Source: Herpetosiphon sp042688385 (GTDB lineage: Bacteria; Chloroflexota; Chloroflexia; Chloroflexales; Herpetosiphonaceae). From it: a stretch of DNA of 64,000 nt. This document shows, in pieces, positions 17,412 to 26,578 of the stretch. A program made the translations under genes and the position numbers. The stretch is from contig NZ_JBHUPY010000001.1 in NCBI RefSeq assembly GCF_042688385.1, positions 496,001 to 560,000 of the forward strand, read 5' to 3'. Positions within the stretch are counted from its first letter, which is position 1. Every line of letters starts with the position of its first letter. The notes under the pieces were generated by a model. That model was given only the letters and a program-made list of their open reading frames with translations, was not told where the DNA came from and ran no database searches.

Positions 17412-18369
17412 GGACGACCTCTGGGTGTAGATAGGCGTGAATTGCTGCCAACGAAAGCATGCCAATTGGTTGATTATGCTCGACGACCAGCAATTGGTCG
17501 CTGCTGCTGGCTAGCAATTGATTTAATCCGTCACGTAAATTGTGGCTACTTTCAATGGTGTTGAGGCTTGCATCATAGCTCTTGGGCAATGGCTGGAGCA
17601 CATGCCGCACCTGAATCAAGCTCAAACGGCGCACCAAATCATCGGCTCCCAGCAATTCGGCCACATATTGGTTGGCGGGGTTGCGCAATAAATTCAAGGG
17701 CGTATCGTATTGCACGATTGTGCCTTCGTGGAGAATTGCAATTTTATCGGCCAAGCGCAAGGCTTCTTCCACATCGTGGGTCACAAATACGATTGTTTTA
17801 TGCAATTGCTGTTGAATACGCAGCATCTCATCTTGCAAAATTGTGCGCGTAATTGCATCGATTGCGCCAAACGGCTCATCCATCAGCATTACGCCAGGAT
17901 CAGCTGCCAAGGCGCGGGCTAAACCGACCCGTTGGGCTTGGCCGCCAGAAATTTGGGCAGGGTAGCGTTGGCGAAATTGCGCAGGATCAAGCTGAATCAG
18001 ACTGAGTAATTCATCGATGCGGCTTTGGATTTTGGGCTTGGACCAGCCAAGCAATTTTGGCACGACCGCAATATTTTCGGCCACCGTCATATGCGGAAAC
18101 AAACCAACTTGCTGAATCACATAGCCAATTTGTTGGCGTAATTTGGTGGCATTGACCGTCTGAATATCGACTCCATCGAGCAAAATTGTGCCGCTGCTTG
18201 GCTCAATCAGGCGATTGATCATCTTCATCAAGGTTGTTTTGCCACAGCCTGATGGCCCAAGCAAAATCACAAATTCGCCACGGTTGATCGTCAGCGAAAT
18301 ATCGGCGAGCGCCGCAGTTGTGGCCTTGGGATAGATTTTGCGAACATGCTGAAACTCGATTGTGCTCAC
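17395..18369 (-). CDS. Opu-type ABC transporter ATP-binding protein
   Basis: A 324-residue ATPase driving compatible-solute uptake. It shows Walker A GPSGCGKTT, the signature SGGQAQRVGLARALA, Walker B VMLMDEPFGAID and the switch histidine in FVTHDVEEA. The C-terminal about 80 residues resemble a CBS domain, which in OpuA-type systems senses ionic strength. I chose GTG 18369, preceded by AAGGGAG; the open frame extends further upstream into repeat DNA without another good start. It overlaps the next permease gene. Confidence 0.92.
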   Translation of the reverse strand: MSTIEFQHVRKIYPKATTAALADISLTINRGEFVILLGPSGCGKTTLMKMINRLIEPSSGTILLDGVDIQTVNATKLRQQIGYVIQQVGLFPHMTVAENIAVVPKLLGWSKPKIQSRIDELLSLIQLDPAQFRQRYPAQISGGQAQRVGLARALAADPGVMLMDEPFGAIDAITRTILQDEMLRIQQQLHKTIVFVTHDVEEALRLADKIAILHEGTIVQYDTPLNLLRNPANQYVAELLGADDLVRRLSLIQVRHVLQPLPKSYDASLNTIESSHNLRDGLNQLLASSSDQLLVVEHNQPIGMLSLAAIHAYLHPEVVHERHR

Positions 18370-18420
18370 ACCTGCAACTCCCTTTATTTTGTGACAATGG
18401 ATGGTGAAAAAACGTTGGCT

Positions 18421-18465
18421 CCCTCTCGCCCGCAGGTAGTGGGCGAGAGGGATGGGGTGAGGGAA
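18421..18465. repeat. Hairpin fragment of the dispersed repeat inside the Opu operon
   Basis: CCCTCTCGCCC (18421-18431) pairs perfectly with GGGCGAGAGGG (18441-18451), followed by GATGGGGTGAGGG. It is a half copy of the family found elsewhere in the window, placed between the binding-protein and ATPase genes. It could tune mRNA levels within the operon. Confidence 0.65.
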
Positions 18466-18476
18466 CGCCAATTCGT

Positions 18477-19421
18477 TTACTTGAGCAAGCCTTGAGCGGT
18501 TAAGAACTCTTTGGCCACATCTTCGTACTTGCGATTATTGCCACTGACTTCAAAGTTGAGTTTTTGCATGGTGGCATCATCGAGTTTCGGAGCCAAGGCG
18601 TTGAGCAAATCAGCCACTTTGGGATTGGCATCTAAGACACTTTGGCGAACCAAGGGCGCGATTTGGTAGGGTGGGAACATCGCGCGGTCATCTTTCAAGA
18701 CAACCAAGCCATAGTTGGCAATTTCGCCATCGGTGCCGAAAGCCACGACCACATCTGCATTGCCTTCGACCAAGCCCTTGTACTTGAGGCCTGGATCAAC
18801 TGGCACATATTCTTTGAGTTCGAAGTTGCCATATTTGGCTTGAATGCCTGGCAAACCATCTTCGCGCTCTTGGAATTCTGGTGGGCCGATCATGCGCAAT
18901 TCGCTGGCTTTGGCAGCCATATCGGAGATCGTGATAATGCCAAATTTTTGCGCGCCTTCTTTGGTCATGGCCAAGGCTTGGGTATTGTTCATTGGCGCTG
19001 GGTCGAGCCAAGCAATTTTGAATTGTTCGGCGTAGCCCTTTTTGACCGTTTCATAGACGGCTTTGGGATCGGTTTGGGTGGGCAATTTGAGCACGGTCAA
19101 CAAACCAGTGCCTGTGTATTCGGGATAAATATCGATTTCGCCTTTTTCCATGGCTGCTTGGGCAACATCGGTTGCGCCTAAGCCAATTTTGCGCTCAACT
19201 TTGTAGCCTGCTTGCTCCAAAATGAGGGCATACATTTCGCCAACAATAAATTGCTCGGTAAAATTCTTTGAGGCAATCCGAATCACTTGATTCTCACCGC
19301 CACTTGGTGCGGGAGTGTTGTCGCCGCTTGGGACGCTGGTGCTGGTTGCATTATCGCCACACGCCGCTAAGATCGTCATCAAGAGCGTGAACAACACCGT
19401 TCGCTGGATGAAACGTCGCAT
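18477..19421 (-). CDS. Opu-type substrate-binding lipoprotein
   Basis: A 314-residue OpuAC/ProX-like solute receptor tethered by a lipid. The signal peptide ends in LAAC, lipidated Cys 21. The mature part starts IRIASKNFTEQFIVGEMYALILEQAGYKV, the hallmark of quaternary-amine binding proteins (glycine betaine, choline, carnitine). It has a strong AGGAGG site. Its neighbours are two permeases and a CBS-type ATPase. It is likely induced by osmotic stress, but no osmoregulated promoter can be singled out. Confidence 0.92.
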   Translation of the reverse strand: MRRFIQRTVLFTLLMTILAACGDNATSTSVPSGDNTPAPSGGENQVIRIASKNFTEQFIVGEMYALILEQAGYKVERKIGLGATDVAQAAMEKGEIDIYPEYTGTGLLTVLKLPTQTDPKAVYETVKKGYAEQFKIAWLDPAPMNNTQALAMTKEGAQKFGIITISDMAAKASELRMIGPPEFQEREDGLPGIQAKYGNFELKEYVPVDPGLKYKGLVEGNADVVVAFGTDGEIANYGLVVLKDDRAMFPPYQIAPLVRQSVLDANPKVADLLNALAPKLDDATMQKLNFEVSGNNRKYEDVAKEFLTAQGLLK

Positions 19422-19442
19422 GAATCCTCCTGTCCAAACAAA

Positions 19443-20096
19443 CTAAAACTGTGGTGGTCGCACCCATCGCAACAGCCCCGCCATTACGATTTCGGCCACG
19501 ATGGCCAGCAATGCCACCGGAATAGCGCCAACAAGCAAAATATCGACGCGGCTCATACTAAATCCTAAGGTGATAAAACTGCCCAGCCCGCCAGCCCCAA
19601 TAAAGGCCGCCAAGGTTGCACTGGCAATCACCTCAACCAAGGCAATCCGAATGCCCGAGAGAATGACTGGCGCAGCTAGAGGCAATTCGACCCGCCATAA
19701 TTGTAGCCATGCGGGCATGCCCATGGCTTTGGCTGCTTCGCGTACTGCTGGGTTGAGCGTGCGAAAAGCAGCGTTGGTATTGATTAAAATAGGTGGTAAG
19801 GCCAAAATCGTGAGTGCCACGATTGCCGAACGAATGCTCAGGCCATAGCCAGGAATCGCAACGAAGAGAAAGAGGATAGCAAGGCTGGGAATGACCCGCA
19901 GAATATTCGTGGTGTTGATTGCAAGTGCGCTAATAATGCGTGAGCGGCTACTCCACCAGCCAAATGGCAAGCCAAGCAGCAGTGCAATTGCCATCGCACT
20001 GGCCACAAGTTGCCCATGCCGACTGAGTGCCGCGCTTAATCGCGCCAAATTGCGCGGCTCAAGCGCATACGCCAAGGCCTGCTGAAATTCACTCAC
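19443..20096 (-). CDS. Opu-type ABC transporter permease (first gene of operon)
   Basis: A 217-residue permease paralogous to the distal one, with the coupling loop VREAAKAMGMPAWLQLWRVELP and helices throughout. GTG start, preceded by GAGGA at about 6 bases. The binding-protein gene follows 21 bases later. The four genes encode a complete importer. Confidence 0.9.
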   Translation of the reverse strand: MSEFQQALAYALEPRNLARLSAALSRHGQLVASAMAIALLLGLPFGWWSSRSRIISALAINTTNILRVIPSLAILFLFVAIPGYGLSIRSAIVALTILALPPILINTNAAFRTLNPAVREAAKAMGMPAWLQLWRVELPLAAPVILSGIRIALVEVIASATLAAFIGAGGLGSFITLGFSMSRVDILLVGAIPVALLAIVAEIVMAGLLRWVRPPQF

Positions 20097-20157
20097 ACCG
20101 ATTCCTCTATGCTGGAAACCTCAAAAAGCATACCACAATTTAGGCCAAAAAGTAGCT

Positions 20158-20544
20158 CTAAAGTGCTTGTAATAAGGCCACTAATTGATCGCGCAGGTCG
20201 GATAACCCGGCCTGAACTTCTTCGGAGCTTGGCAGTTCGACACTCAAGGCTTGGCTTAAGCGATCAAATTGGGCTTGAATATTGCTGGCAATATCGGGAA
20301 AGGCGGCCTCGACTGGCACGCGCAAAGCGTTCCAACCTTGCTCGACCGTGCTAAACAAGGCGCGAGTGCGTTCCCAATCGTTGTTGCGCACGGCTTCTTC
20401 GATGCCCGATAAACGATTAACCAAATCTTGGACTGAGGTTTCACTTAATTGCTGTACTGTATCGGAAACTTGGGTAGCGATGCTACTGCCTGAACAGCCA
20501 GCGAGCAATAGCCAAAGGCTCAGCCCTACAAACCAACGACGCAT
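20158..20544 (-). CDS. Small helical lipoprotein of unknown function
   Basis: A 128-residue predicted lipoprotein. The signal peptide ends LLAGC, lipidated Cys 17. The mature part is mostly amphipathic helix with Gln-, Glu- and Leu-rich stretches (DTVQQLSETSVQDLV). ATG 20544 has AAAGGAG 8 bases upstream, and a GTG three codons earlier is too close to that site. It sits between the Opu operon and the htrA gene, on the same strand as both. I do not recognise a family. The helical, all-polar body suggests a periplasm-like or cell-surface binding role. Confidence 0.65.
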   Translation of the reverse strand: MRRWFVGLSLWLLLAGCSGSSIATQVSDTVQQLSETSVQDLVNRLSGIEEAVRNNDWERTRALFSTVEQGWNALRVPVEAAFPDIASNIQAQFDRLSQALSVELPSSEEVQAGLSDLRDQLVALLQAL

Positions 20545-20680
20545 TATCGACACTCCTTTGGGTTAAGTTACGTCTGTCATTCTAAACCGTGTGTAAAGGG
20601 CAAGTGCTATGCCACAACCAAAAAGCCCCTCGCTGGCAAACGAGAGGCTTTATAACAGAATTTGTGGGAGGCTTGCGATT

Positions 20681-21790
20681 TTAAGATGGGCGTTCGGTGA
20701 GCGTAATTTGCACCTCTTGTTGTTGACCATTGCGCTCAATCGTGACGGTAACCGTATCGCCTGGCTTATATTGCAGCAACAGGCGTTGCAACGAATGGCG
20801 TTGAGTAATTTCCTCGCCATTGACCGCCAGAATAATATCGCCACGGCTAACTCCAGCACGACGGGCAGGCGTGCCTTCATCGACCTTGGTTACAAAAGCG
20901 CCCTTATCATTGGCGATGCCAAGCTCGGCGGTTTCGGGCGAAAGCAGCTCGTAGCTAATGCCCATGTAGGGCCGCACAACTTGGCCATTGGCAATCAAGG
21001 TATCGCTGACTTCGCGCACAATATTCGATGGCACTGCAAAGCCCAAGCCTTGCGCTTCGTCGATACTACCAATATCGCCGCGCACAACCAAGGTATTGAT
21101 GCCAACAATTTCGCCTTTAAGGTTGATCAAGGGGCCGCCACTATTGCCATGGTTAATTGCCGCATCGGTTTGAATTAAGCCTTCCATGCGATCGATGGTG
21201 CGATCGAGGGCGCTGACAACCCCAACCGTGACGCTATTTTGAAACTTACCAAGCGGGCTGCCGATGGCAACAACCGTTTCGCCAGGCTTTAATTCATCTG
21301 AATTGCCCAAGGAAATGGTGGCTGGCACTGCATCGAGCACCCGAATCACCGCAATATCCGAAAAAGCATCAGTGCCAATTAATTCTGCATTGTGGCTTGT
21401 GCCATCGGAATAGATAACTTGCAAGCGGTTTTGGCCTTCAACAACGTGATTATTGGTGATGATATAACCATCTTCGTTGATGATTGCGCCTGAGCCGCTA
21501 GCCTGACCGCCAGTCACAGTGCTGATGATTTTGACCACTGCTGGCGAAGCATTGGCAACGGTTTGCACCACCGCATCGTTGCTGTTGGCGACGACTGGTT
21601 GGGCAGTCAGATTGGCATTGGTTTGGGGGGTAGCAGTGGTTGGGGTAACAACAACCGCCGTTGCTGTTTGATCAACCTGGGCCAAGCGATAGCCTGCCAC
21701 ACCCCCAACCATGCCACCACCAACCCCTGAAAGCACTAAGGCGGCAATGATCAAGCCGCCGAAACCGACGGTCCGTTTTGGATTACTCAT
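20681..21790 (-). CDS. HtrA/DegP-like membrane-anchored serine protease with PDZ domain
   Basis: A 369-residue quality-control protease. One membrane helix lies at residues about 9-32, then a Thr/Gln-rich linker. The trypsin-like domain has triad H115 (ITNNHVVEG), D145 (SDIAVIR) and S217 (GNSGGPL). One PDZ domain covers about 270-365. It would act outside the cytoplasmic membrane on misfolded exported proteins. It is a single gene with its own ribosome site. The family is certain, but HtrA versus DegS sub-type is not resolvable. Confidence 0.93.
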   Translation of the reverse strand: MSNPKRTVGFGGLIIAALVLSGVGGGMVGGVAGYRLAQVDQTATAVVVTPTTATPQTNANLTAQPVVANSNDAVVQTVANASPAVVKIISTVTGGQASGSGAIINEDGYIITNNHVVEGQNRLQVIYSDGTSHNAELIGTDAFSDIAVIRVLDAVPATISLGNSDELKPGETVVAIGSPLGKFQNSVTVGVVSALDRTIDRMEGLIQTDAAINHGNSGGPLINLKGEIVGINTLVVRGDIGSIDEAQGLGFAVPSNIVREVSDTLIANGQVVRPYMGISYELLSPETAELGIANDKGAFVTKVDEGTPARRAGVSRGDIILAVNGEEITQRHSLQRLLLQYKPGDTVTVTIERNGQQQEVQITLTERPS

Positions 21791-21966
21791 AACGATTCCT
21801 CGTAGCTGCGTGTTTATATTGCTGCTTGTATTGTAGCAAGATTTAGCTAAAACGCAGGCTAACGTAGGTTAAATGGCGGTTTAGAAAAATGGCGGTTAAT
21901 CGGGCTTTTGCTCATTCAGCATTTAGCCAATCCTCCATCAAATCTTCACACCGATCGGCTAGAGCC

Positions 21967-21998
21967 AAAAAAAGAACCCGTGGTGCAAGCCACGGGTT
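21967..21998 (-). terminator. Terminator of the 763-residue secreted-protein gene
   Basis: On the minus strand AACCCGTGG pairs with CCACGGGTT around a 6-base loop, followed by C and seven T residues. Confidence 0.9.
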
Positions 21999-22023
21999 GC
22001 TTCCGGCGAACGCTTCAGCTTAT

Positions 22024-24315
22024 TTAGGCATCCTTGCTCACCCACGGCAGATAGACCGGAATCAGGGTTGGACTTGTGGTTGCACTTGGGCTAGCGGTTG
22101 GTGTGTTGCTTGGCGTAATTGTCAGCGTCGGCGTATTAGTGTTCGTCGGCGAAACCGTCATTGTTGGTGTATTGGTTGGGGTTGCTGGGGTTGTGCTTGG
22201 AGTTGGCGTAACACTCACACTCCCCGTTGGCGTGACGCTTGGGGTTGGGCTATTGGTTGGCGTTTCAGTGTTGGTTGCCGTAACCGTACTGGTATTGGTT
22301 GGCGTTTCGGTTGGTGTGCTGGTATTGGTTGGCGTTTCGGTTGGTGTGCTGGTGTTGGTTGGCGTTTCGGTATTGGTTGCAGTTGGAACCTCGGTTGGGG
22401 TTGCAGTTGGCAGCGCCACACAGCCCATAATTTGGAAGTCGTCGATGGCAACCCCAGCCAGATCGACAGTCACATCAGTATCAAGATGGTAAAGCACTTT
22501 AATCGCTTGGCCTTTGAATTCACTAATATCGTGTAATTGACGGCTCCAAGCAGTGCTTTCTTGATAGGTGATATTTGTACCAACCTGATTGGTCATTGTT
22601 GCGGCATCAAATTCATAGAGCGTTTTGGTAATAATGCCTGAGCCAATTGAAGCTGTGTAATGGTCAAACGAAGCGCTTTCCAGTTGATAGCGTTGTTGCC
22701 ATTGCAAATAGACTGGGCCTGCAACGTTGGGAATACTGATGCTTGGCGAAAAAAGATTGGCAACACTATTGGTTGGATAATTCCCATCAAGATTCGTCTT
22801 CCAGCTCTTGACCCCGCTATAGCTGCCGATCAGTGGCGCGGCAATTGGTGCGCCGTATTCCCATGAATCCAAGGTTCCACTATGGGTGAAGCCACCATCG
22901 TTGGCCTCAAAATCGTTGCTGGTGATAGTTGTCATGGTGGTGCCATCGGGACAACTTGCTGGCGGAGCAGCACAGAGTCGAATCCCCCAATTTTGGAGGA
23001 TTCCGCCATTGCCTGCTGTATCATCGTGAATTAACAATGTCCATGTGCCAGCAGTACGTCCACCATCAAACCAATCGAGGCGATAATTCAACTCAGGAAT
23101 AGAGCGCATTCCCGCGACAACAGTGAATGATCCAATTGGAATCGCTGCTTCATCATCTAAATCAAGATTCATTGTGGTTTGGCTATTTGCGCCAATATCG
23201 GAAAAGAGGCCAACAACATTGCCATCTGGCCCTTGCAACTGCACATCCAAATCAGGCATGGCAGTATGGGTCAGCTGAAGACTGACATCAAGATCGGCAA
23301 TGATAAAGCTGTCAGGAACATTCAACGTCGAGGTAATGAAACTCGTGGTTGTGGGGATCGTTTTAGGGATATTACTGCTACTATAGGTTGTACAGTTGGC
23401 CTGCTGCGCAGCAGGAAACACCGTTACACCTAAGAGATAGGTGGCTGCTGCAGGAATACTGGTGCTAGCCGTTGAAACGAGCACATAGTAGGTGCCAGTT
23501 TGCTTAACCGTCATAAAATGGGCTTCGGCGTTGGGTGAAATCGTATTGTTATCATCAAGAATTAAGATAAAGTTATTAAATAGAGCAACTCCCAGCCTTC
23601 CATTCCAAGTTGTGCTATCGCGCTCTGGGTTAAGGTCAAGGCTGGTAAAAATAGTATCACCAGCATTGAGATTAAATTGGACATAATCAAAATCGCTTGT
23701 ACTGGAGAGAGTCCCCGAGATAATCCCGCTTGGTGGTAAGATTTGGGCTTCAGATAGGGTATCATTTGGCTCTTGTTCAACCGTTGGCGCGCCACTTAGA
23801 ATCCGCACATGCAAATCGTAGTAGCGAATATGGCCTGTCGCTGTGCTATTGACCCGTAGATAATAGGTTGCAGTCGCCGTGACTGGAGCTGAACTAATAA
23901 CCGAGGCGCTCGTGCCGATTTGGCCATCATCATTATCAAACTCAATCACCGTAGTACCATTAGGCGCATAAAATGTTAACGTTGAGTCAACATTGTTCGA
24001 TGCAGAAGCGCCGGTCATCGTTGCTGCGCTGAGGCGTTCACCTGCTGCTAGTTGAATACTATAAAAATCAACATCACCTGCCCAAATATTTGCCCGAATA
24101 ATCGTGCTGCTAGCCAGAATTGGATTAGCGGTTACTGGCGTATTGTTATTCTCCTGCTCTTTGACTCGTACCGCACCGTGCGGAATAGTGGCTTGCTGAA
24201 GCTGTGGGGCATTTGCGGTACTAGGTGCTGCTTGAACGTGCTTGAATGAGCGAAAACTGCCAGTTAACCCAATCAAAGCGATCATGAGGCCGATAAACCC
24301 AATCCGGAGACGCAT
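22024..24315 (-). CDS. Large secreted protein: PPC repeats, proprotein-convertase P domain, Thr/Pro linker and C-terminal LPWV motif
   Basis: A 763-residue exported protein without a visible catalytic domain. After the signal peptide come two PPC-like beta domains (about 50-280), then a proprotein-convertase P-domain-like region (about 310-450) ending in NWGIRLC. An immune-inhibitor-A/MAM-like sandwich (about 460-640) follows, then about 85 residues of TPT/ETPTNTST repeats, and finally PVYLPWVSKDA at the C-terminus. These domains normally accompany secreted proteases, so it may be a stand-alone binding or chaperone partner. ATG with AGGAGG 5 bases upstream. It is paralogous to the next gene (24465-26531). 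Confidence 0.82.
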   Translation of the reverse strand: MRLRIGFIGLMIALIGLTGSFRSFKHVQAAPSTANAPQLQQATIPHGAVRVKEQENNNTPVTANPILASSTIIRANIWAGDVDFYSIQLAAGERLSAATMTGASASNNVDSTLTFYAPNGTTVIEFDNDDGQIGTSASVISSAPVTATATYYLRVNSTATGHIRYYDLHVRILSGAPTVEQEPNDTLSEAQILPPSGIISGTLSSTSDFDYVQFNLNAGDTIFTSLDLNPERDSTTWNGRLGVALFNNFILILDDNNTISPNAEAHFMTVKQTGTYYVLVSTASTSIPAAATYLLGVTVFPAAQQANCTTYSSSNIPKTIPTTTSFITSTLNVPDSFIIADLDVSLQLTHTAMPDLDVQLQGPDGNVVGLFSDIGANSQTTMNLDLDDEAAIPIGSFTVVAGMRSIPELNYRLDWFDGGRTAGTWTLLIHDDTAGNGGILQNWGIRLCAAPPASCPDGTTMTTITSNDFEANDGGFTHSGTLDSWEYGAPIAAPLIGSYSGVKSWKTNLDGNYPTNSVANLFSPSISIPNVAGPVYLQWQQRYQLESASFDHYTASIGSGIITKTLYEFDAATMTNQVGTNITYQESTAWSRQLHDISEFKGQAIKVLYHLDTDVTVDLAGVAIDDFQIMGCVALPTATPTEVPTATNTETPTNTSTPTETPTNTSTPTETPTNTSTVTATNTETPTNSPTPSVTPTGSVSVTPTPSTTPATPTNTPTMTVSPTNTNTPTLTITPSNTPTASPSATTSPTLIPVYLPWVSKDA

Positions 24316-24417
24316 GCAAACCTCCTAAAACAAGGCTGTTGCTAAGGGAATAATGTAGGTGGGATTGGGTAAGCATAGGCTACAGATTCAAGAAACACAA
24401 GGGTGAATTTGGGGGAA

Positions 24418-24451
24418 CTGCTCCAGTCGGGTATCCCCCAAACTGGAGCAG
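24418..24451 (-). terminator. Possible terminator hairpin after the second secreted-protein gene
   Basis: CTGCTCCAGT pairs perfectly with ACTGGAGCAG, 14 bases after the stop. No T-tract follows, so termination is uncertain. Confidence 0.45.
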
Positions 24452-24464
24452 CGGTCAAGCAATT

Positions 24465-26531
24465 TTAGTAATTCTTGAGTACGAGCGGCAGATGAATGTA
24501 GAAGCGCGCTGGGTCAATCGTTGGGCTGGCGCTTGGGGTTGGCGTGATGCTTGGGGTTACGATGGGCGTTGCGCTTGGGGTTGGCGTAACGCTTGCCGTT
24601 GGGGTGATTGTTGGCGTAATTAAGGCAGCATCAATACAACCAGTAATTTCCACATCATCAATTGAGATGCCCGCATAATTATCGTATGAATCGCTGCCAA
24701 AATCCCATTTCAGCTGCAGTGTCGTTCCTGCATTGCTGCTGATATCATGGCGTTGCAAACTCCAACCTGTGCTTTGCTCAAGCGTTTGGATTGGGCTGTT
24801 AACCTGCGTTCGCATCTCGGCGCTGCGATGTTCGAACAAGGGTGAAAAGTCCGTGAAAGGCGCTGATGTTTTGCTCACGACATAAAAATCATTTAGGCTA
24901 TTGCCAAGTTGATAGCGTTGATACCAACTGGCATAAATTGGCCCGCTGACGTTAGTAAGATCGATATTGGGCGAGAACAATTCCATGCGTGTACTATTGG
25001 GGTAATTGCCAGTTAAGTTGGTGTTCCAGCTGTTTTCACCGCTATAGTTGCCCCCAATTGGCGGGCCATTGCGATTGCCCCAAACCCATGAGAAGTCATC
25101 ATCGCCTGCAGTGAATCCGCCGTTATCGGCCTCAAATTGGCTGCTATAAATCACGCTCCGCGCTTTGCCAGTTGGGCAATCGGCAGGAGCGGGCATGCCA
25201 CAAATGCGCAGGCCCCAGCTATTGAGCGTGCCACCATTGCTGTCAGCGGTATCATAGATGGTGAGCGTCCATTGGCCTTGGGCTTGTTGGCCTGCAAACC
25301 AATCGAGGCTGAAATTATATTCTGGCGCAAAATGCACGCCGTTCAAATTGTGATAGCTGCCTAAAGCCAAGGCCGCTTGCTGATCGATCACGAGATCAAC
25401 ATTGGGGCGCTGAGCGCTGCCAATATCGGTAAAGAGCGCAACCACGTTGCCATCAGGCGCGGTCAAGGTTACATCCAATTCCGACATCAAGCTATGGTCT
25501 AAATCAAGCAGCACATCAATATCGGCAATATTGGCTGCTTGCGCAAGCGTTATGCTCGATTGCAAGACTGATTGATTGGGGCCAATTGCTTGGGCTGATT
25601 GGCTGGTAACGGTTTGACAGTTGGCCTGGCTTATTGCTGGGATAATCAGGACTTGGGTCAGATAGCTGGCTTGGGGGCCAACAGCAACCGTCGATCCAAT
25701 GCTAATTTCATAGCTACCTGCATCCTTAACCGTCATCACATTGGCTTCTGCATTCGGTGAGACAGTGTTGGCATCATTGGCTTCGAATGTGCCATCTTCC
25801 CAGGTAATTCGCAGAAACCCATTCCAGGTTATGCCATCACGCTCAGGGTCAAAATCAACCGTGGTAAAAATCGTATCGCCAGCATTAAGATTAAACTGGT
25901 AGCGATCAAGATCATTGCTATCTGAAAGCACACCACTGATGCTAGCTTGGGTCGTAATGGCTTGAGCAACTTCATCGTTGGGTTCTTGCTCGCTCACGGT
26001 TGTGCTCAAGACCCGCACATATAAATCGTAGGGTTGGATGACGGTAGTGGCAGTGCCACCTTCAACGGTAACATAGTAGCTACCGGTGATCGTTATTGAT
26101 TGCGAGCTAATGACCGATGAGCCATTGGTATGCACGCCATCGCTCAAATCGGTTTCGATAAGCGTCAGTGTAGGATCAATGTTGTTGCCATTCGAGGCGA
26201 ATAAATTGAGCGTTGTGTCGCCAGAAGCGATACTGGCACGAGTAATGGTTGCTATAGCCAGTCGTTGGCCAGCAGTCAAATCAATTTTAAAATAATCAAT
26301 ATCGGTTTGGGTAATCGAGCCACGCACGATTGTATTACTGCCAATCAATACGTTCGCCTCGAATGGGAAGTCATTCGATTCTTGCTCTTGAATCCGGGCA
26401 AAGCCCTGAGGAACTGACGTTTGATCAGCTGTTTGGGGCTGGGCTTGGGCCACATACTTAGGGGTTTGAATCGCTTTACCAACGGTGATCATGAGCAAAA
26501 GCGCAATGATCACCCCAACACGAACACGCAT
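24465..26531 (-). CDS. Large secreted protein paralogous to 22024-24315
   Basis: A 688-residue exported protein with the same domain order: signal peptide, two PPC-like domains, a P-domain-like segment ending NSWGLRICG, and an immune-inhibitor/MAM-like sandwich. A shorter TPTPSATP linker leads to the C-terminus FYIHLPLVLKNY. Identity is clear along the chain, for example NAGDTIFT in both, so this is a tandem duplication. ATG is preceded by AGGAGGTTGT. The linker plus the short hydrophobic LPLV end is probably a cell-surface or secretion signal typical of this phylum; that is inference. No catalytic residues are visible. Confidence 0.82.
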   Translation of the reverse strand: MRVRVGVIIALLLMITVGKAIQTPKYVAQAQPQTADQTSVPQGFARIQEQESNDFPFEANVLIGSNTIVRGSITQTDIDYFKIDLTAGQRLAIATITRASIASGDTTLNLFASNGNNIDPTLTLIETDLSDGVHTNGSSVISSQSITITGSYYVTVEGGTATTVIQPYDLYVRVLSTTVSEQEPNDEVAQAITTQASISGVLSDSNDLDRYQFNLNAGDTIFTTVDFDPERDGITWNGFLRITWEDGTFEANDANTVSPNAEANVMTVKDAGSYEISIGSTVAVGPQASYLTQVLIIPAISQANCQTVTSQSAQAIGPNQSVLQSSITLAQAANIADIDVLLDLDHSLMSELDVTLTAPDGNVVALFTDIGSAQRPNVDLVIDQQAALALGSYHNLNGVHFAPEYNFSLDWFAGQQAQGQWTLTIYDTADSNGGTLNSWGLRICGMPAPADCPTGKARSVIYSSQFEADNGGFTAGDDDFSWVWGNRNGPPIGGNYSGENSWNTNLTGNYPNSTRMELFSPNIDLTNVSGPIYASWYQRYQLGNSLNDFYVVSKTSAPFTDFSPLFEHRSAEMRTQVNSPIQTLEQSTGWSLQRHDISSNAGTTLQLKWDFGSDSYDNYAGISIDDVEITGCIDAALITPTITPTASVTPTPSATPIVTPSITPTPSASPTIDPARFYIHLPLVLKNY

Positions 26532-26578
26532 ACAACCTCCTGAGATTCACATCTAGACTCACAAAACCTATCGCGTCA

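Noticed and set aside
18642..19181. Open frame of 179 codons opposite the Opu binding-protein gene
   Set aside because: Antisense shadow of a clearly assigned lipoprotein gene; the product is His/Gly/Phe-rich without domain signs.
22100..22400. Dense short tandem repeats that could suggest a CRISPR array or satellite
   Set aside because: They are in frame within the secreted-protein gene and encode the Thr/Pro-rich linker; there are no spacers of constant length.
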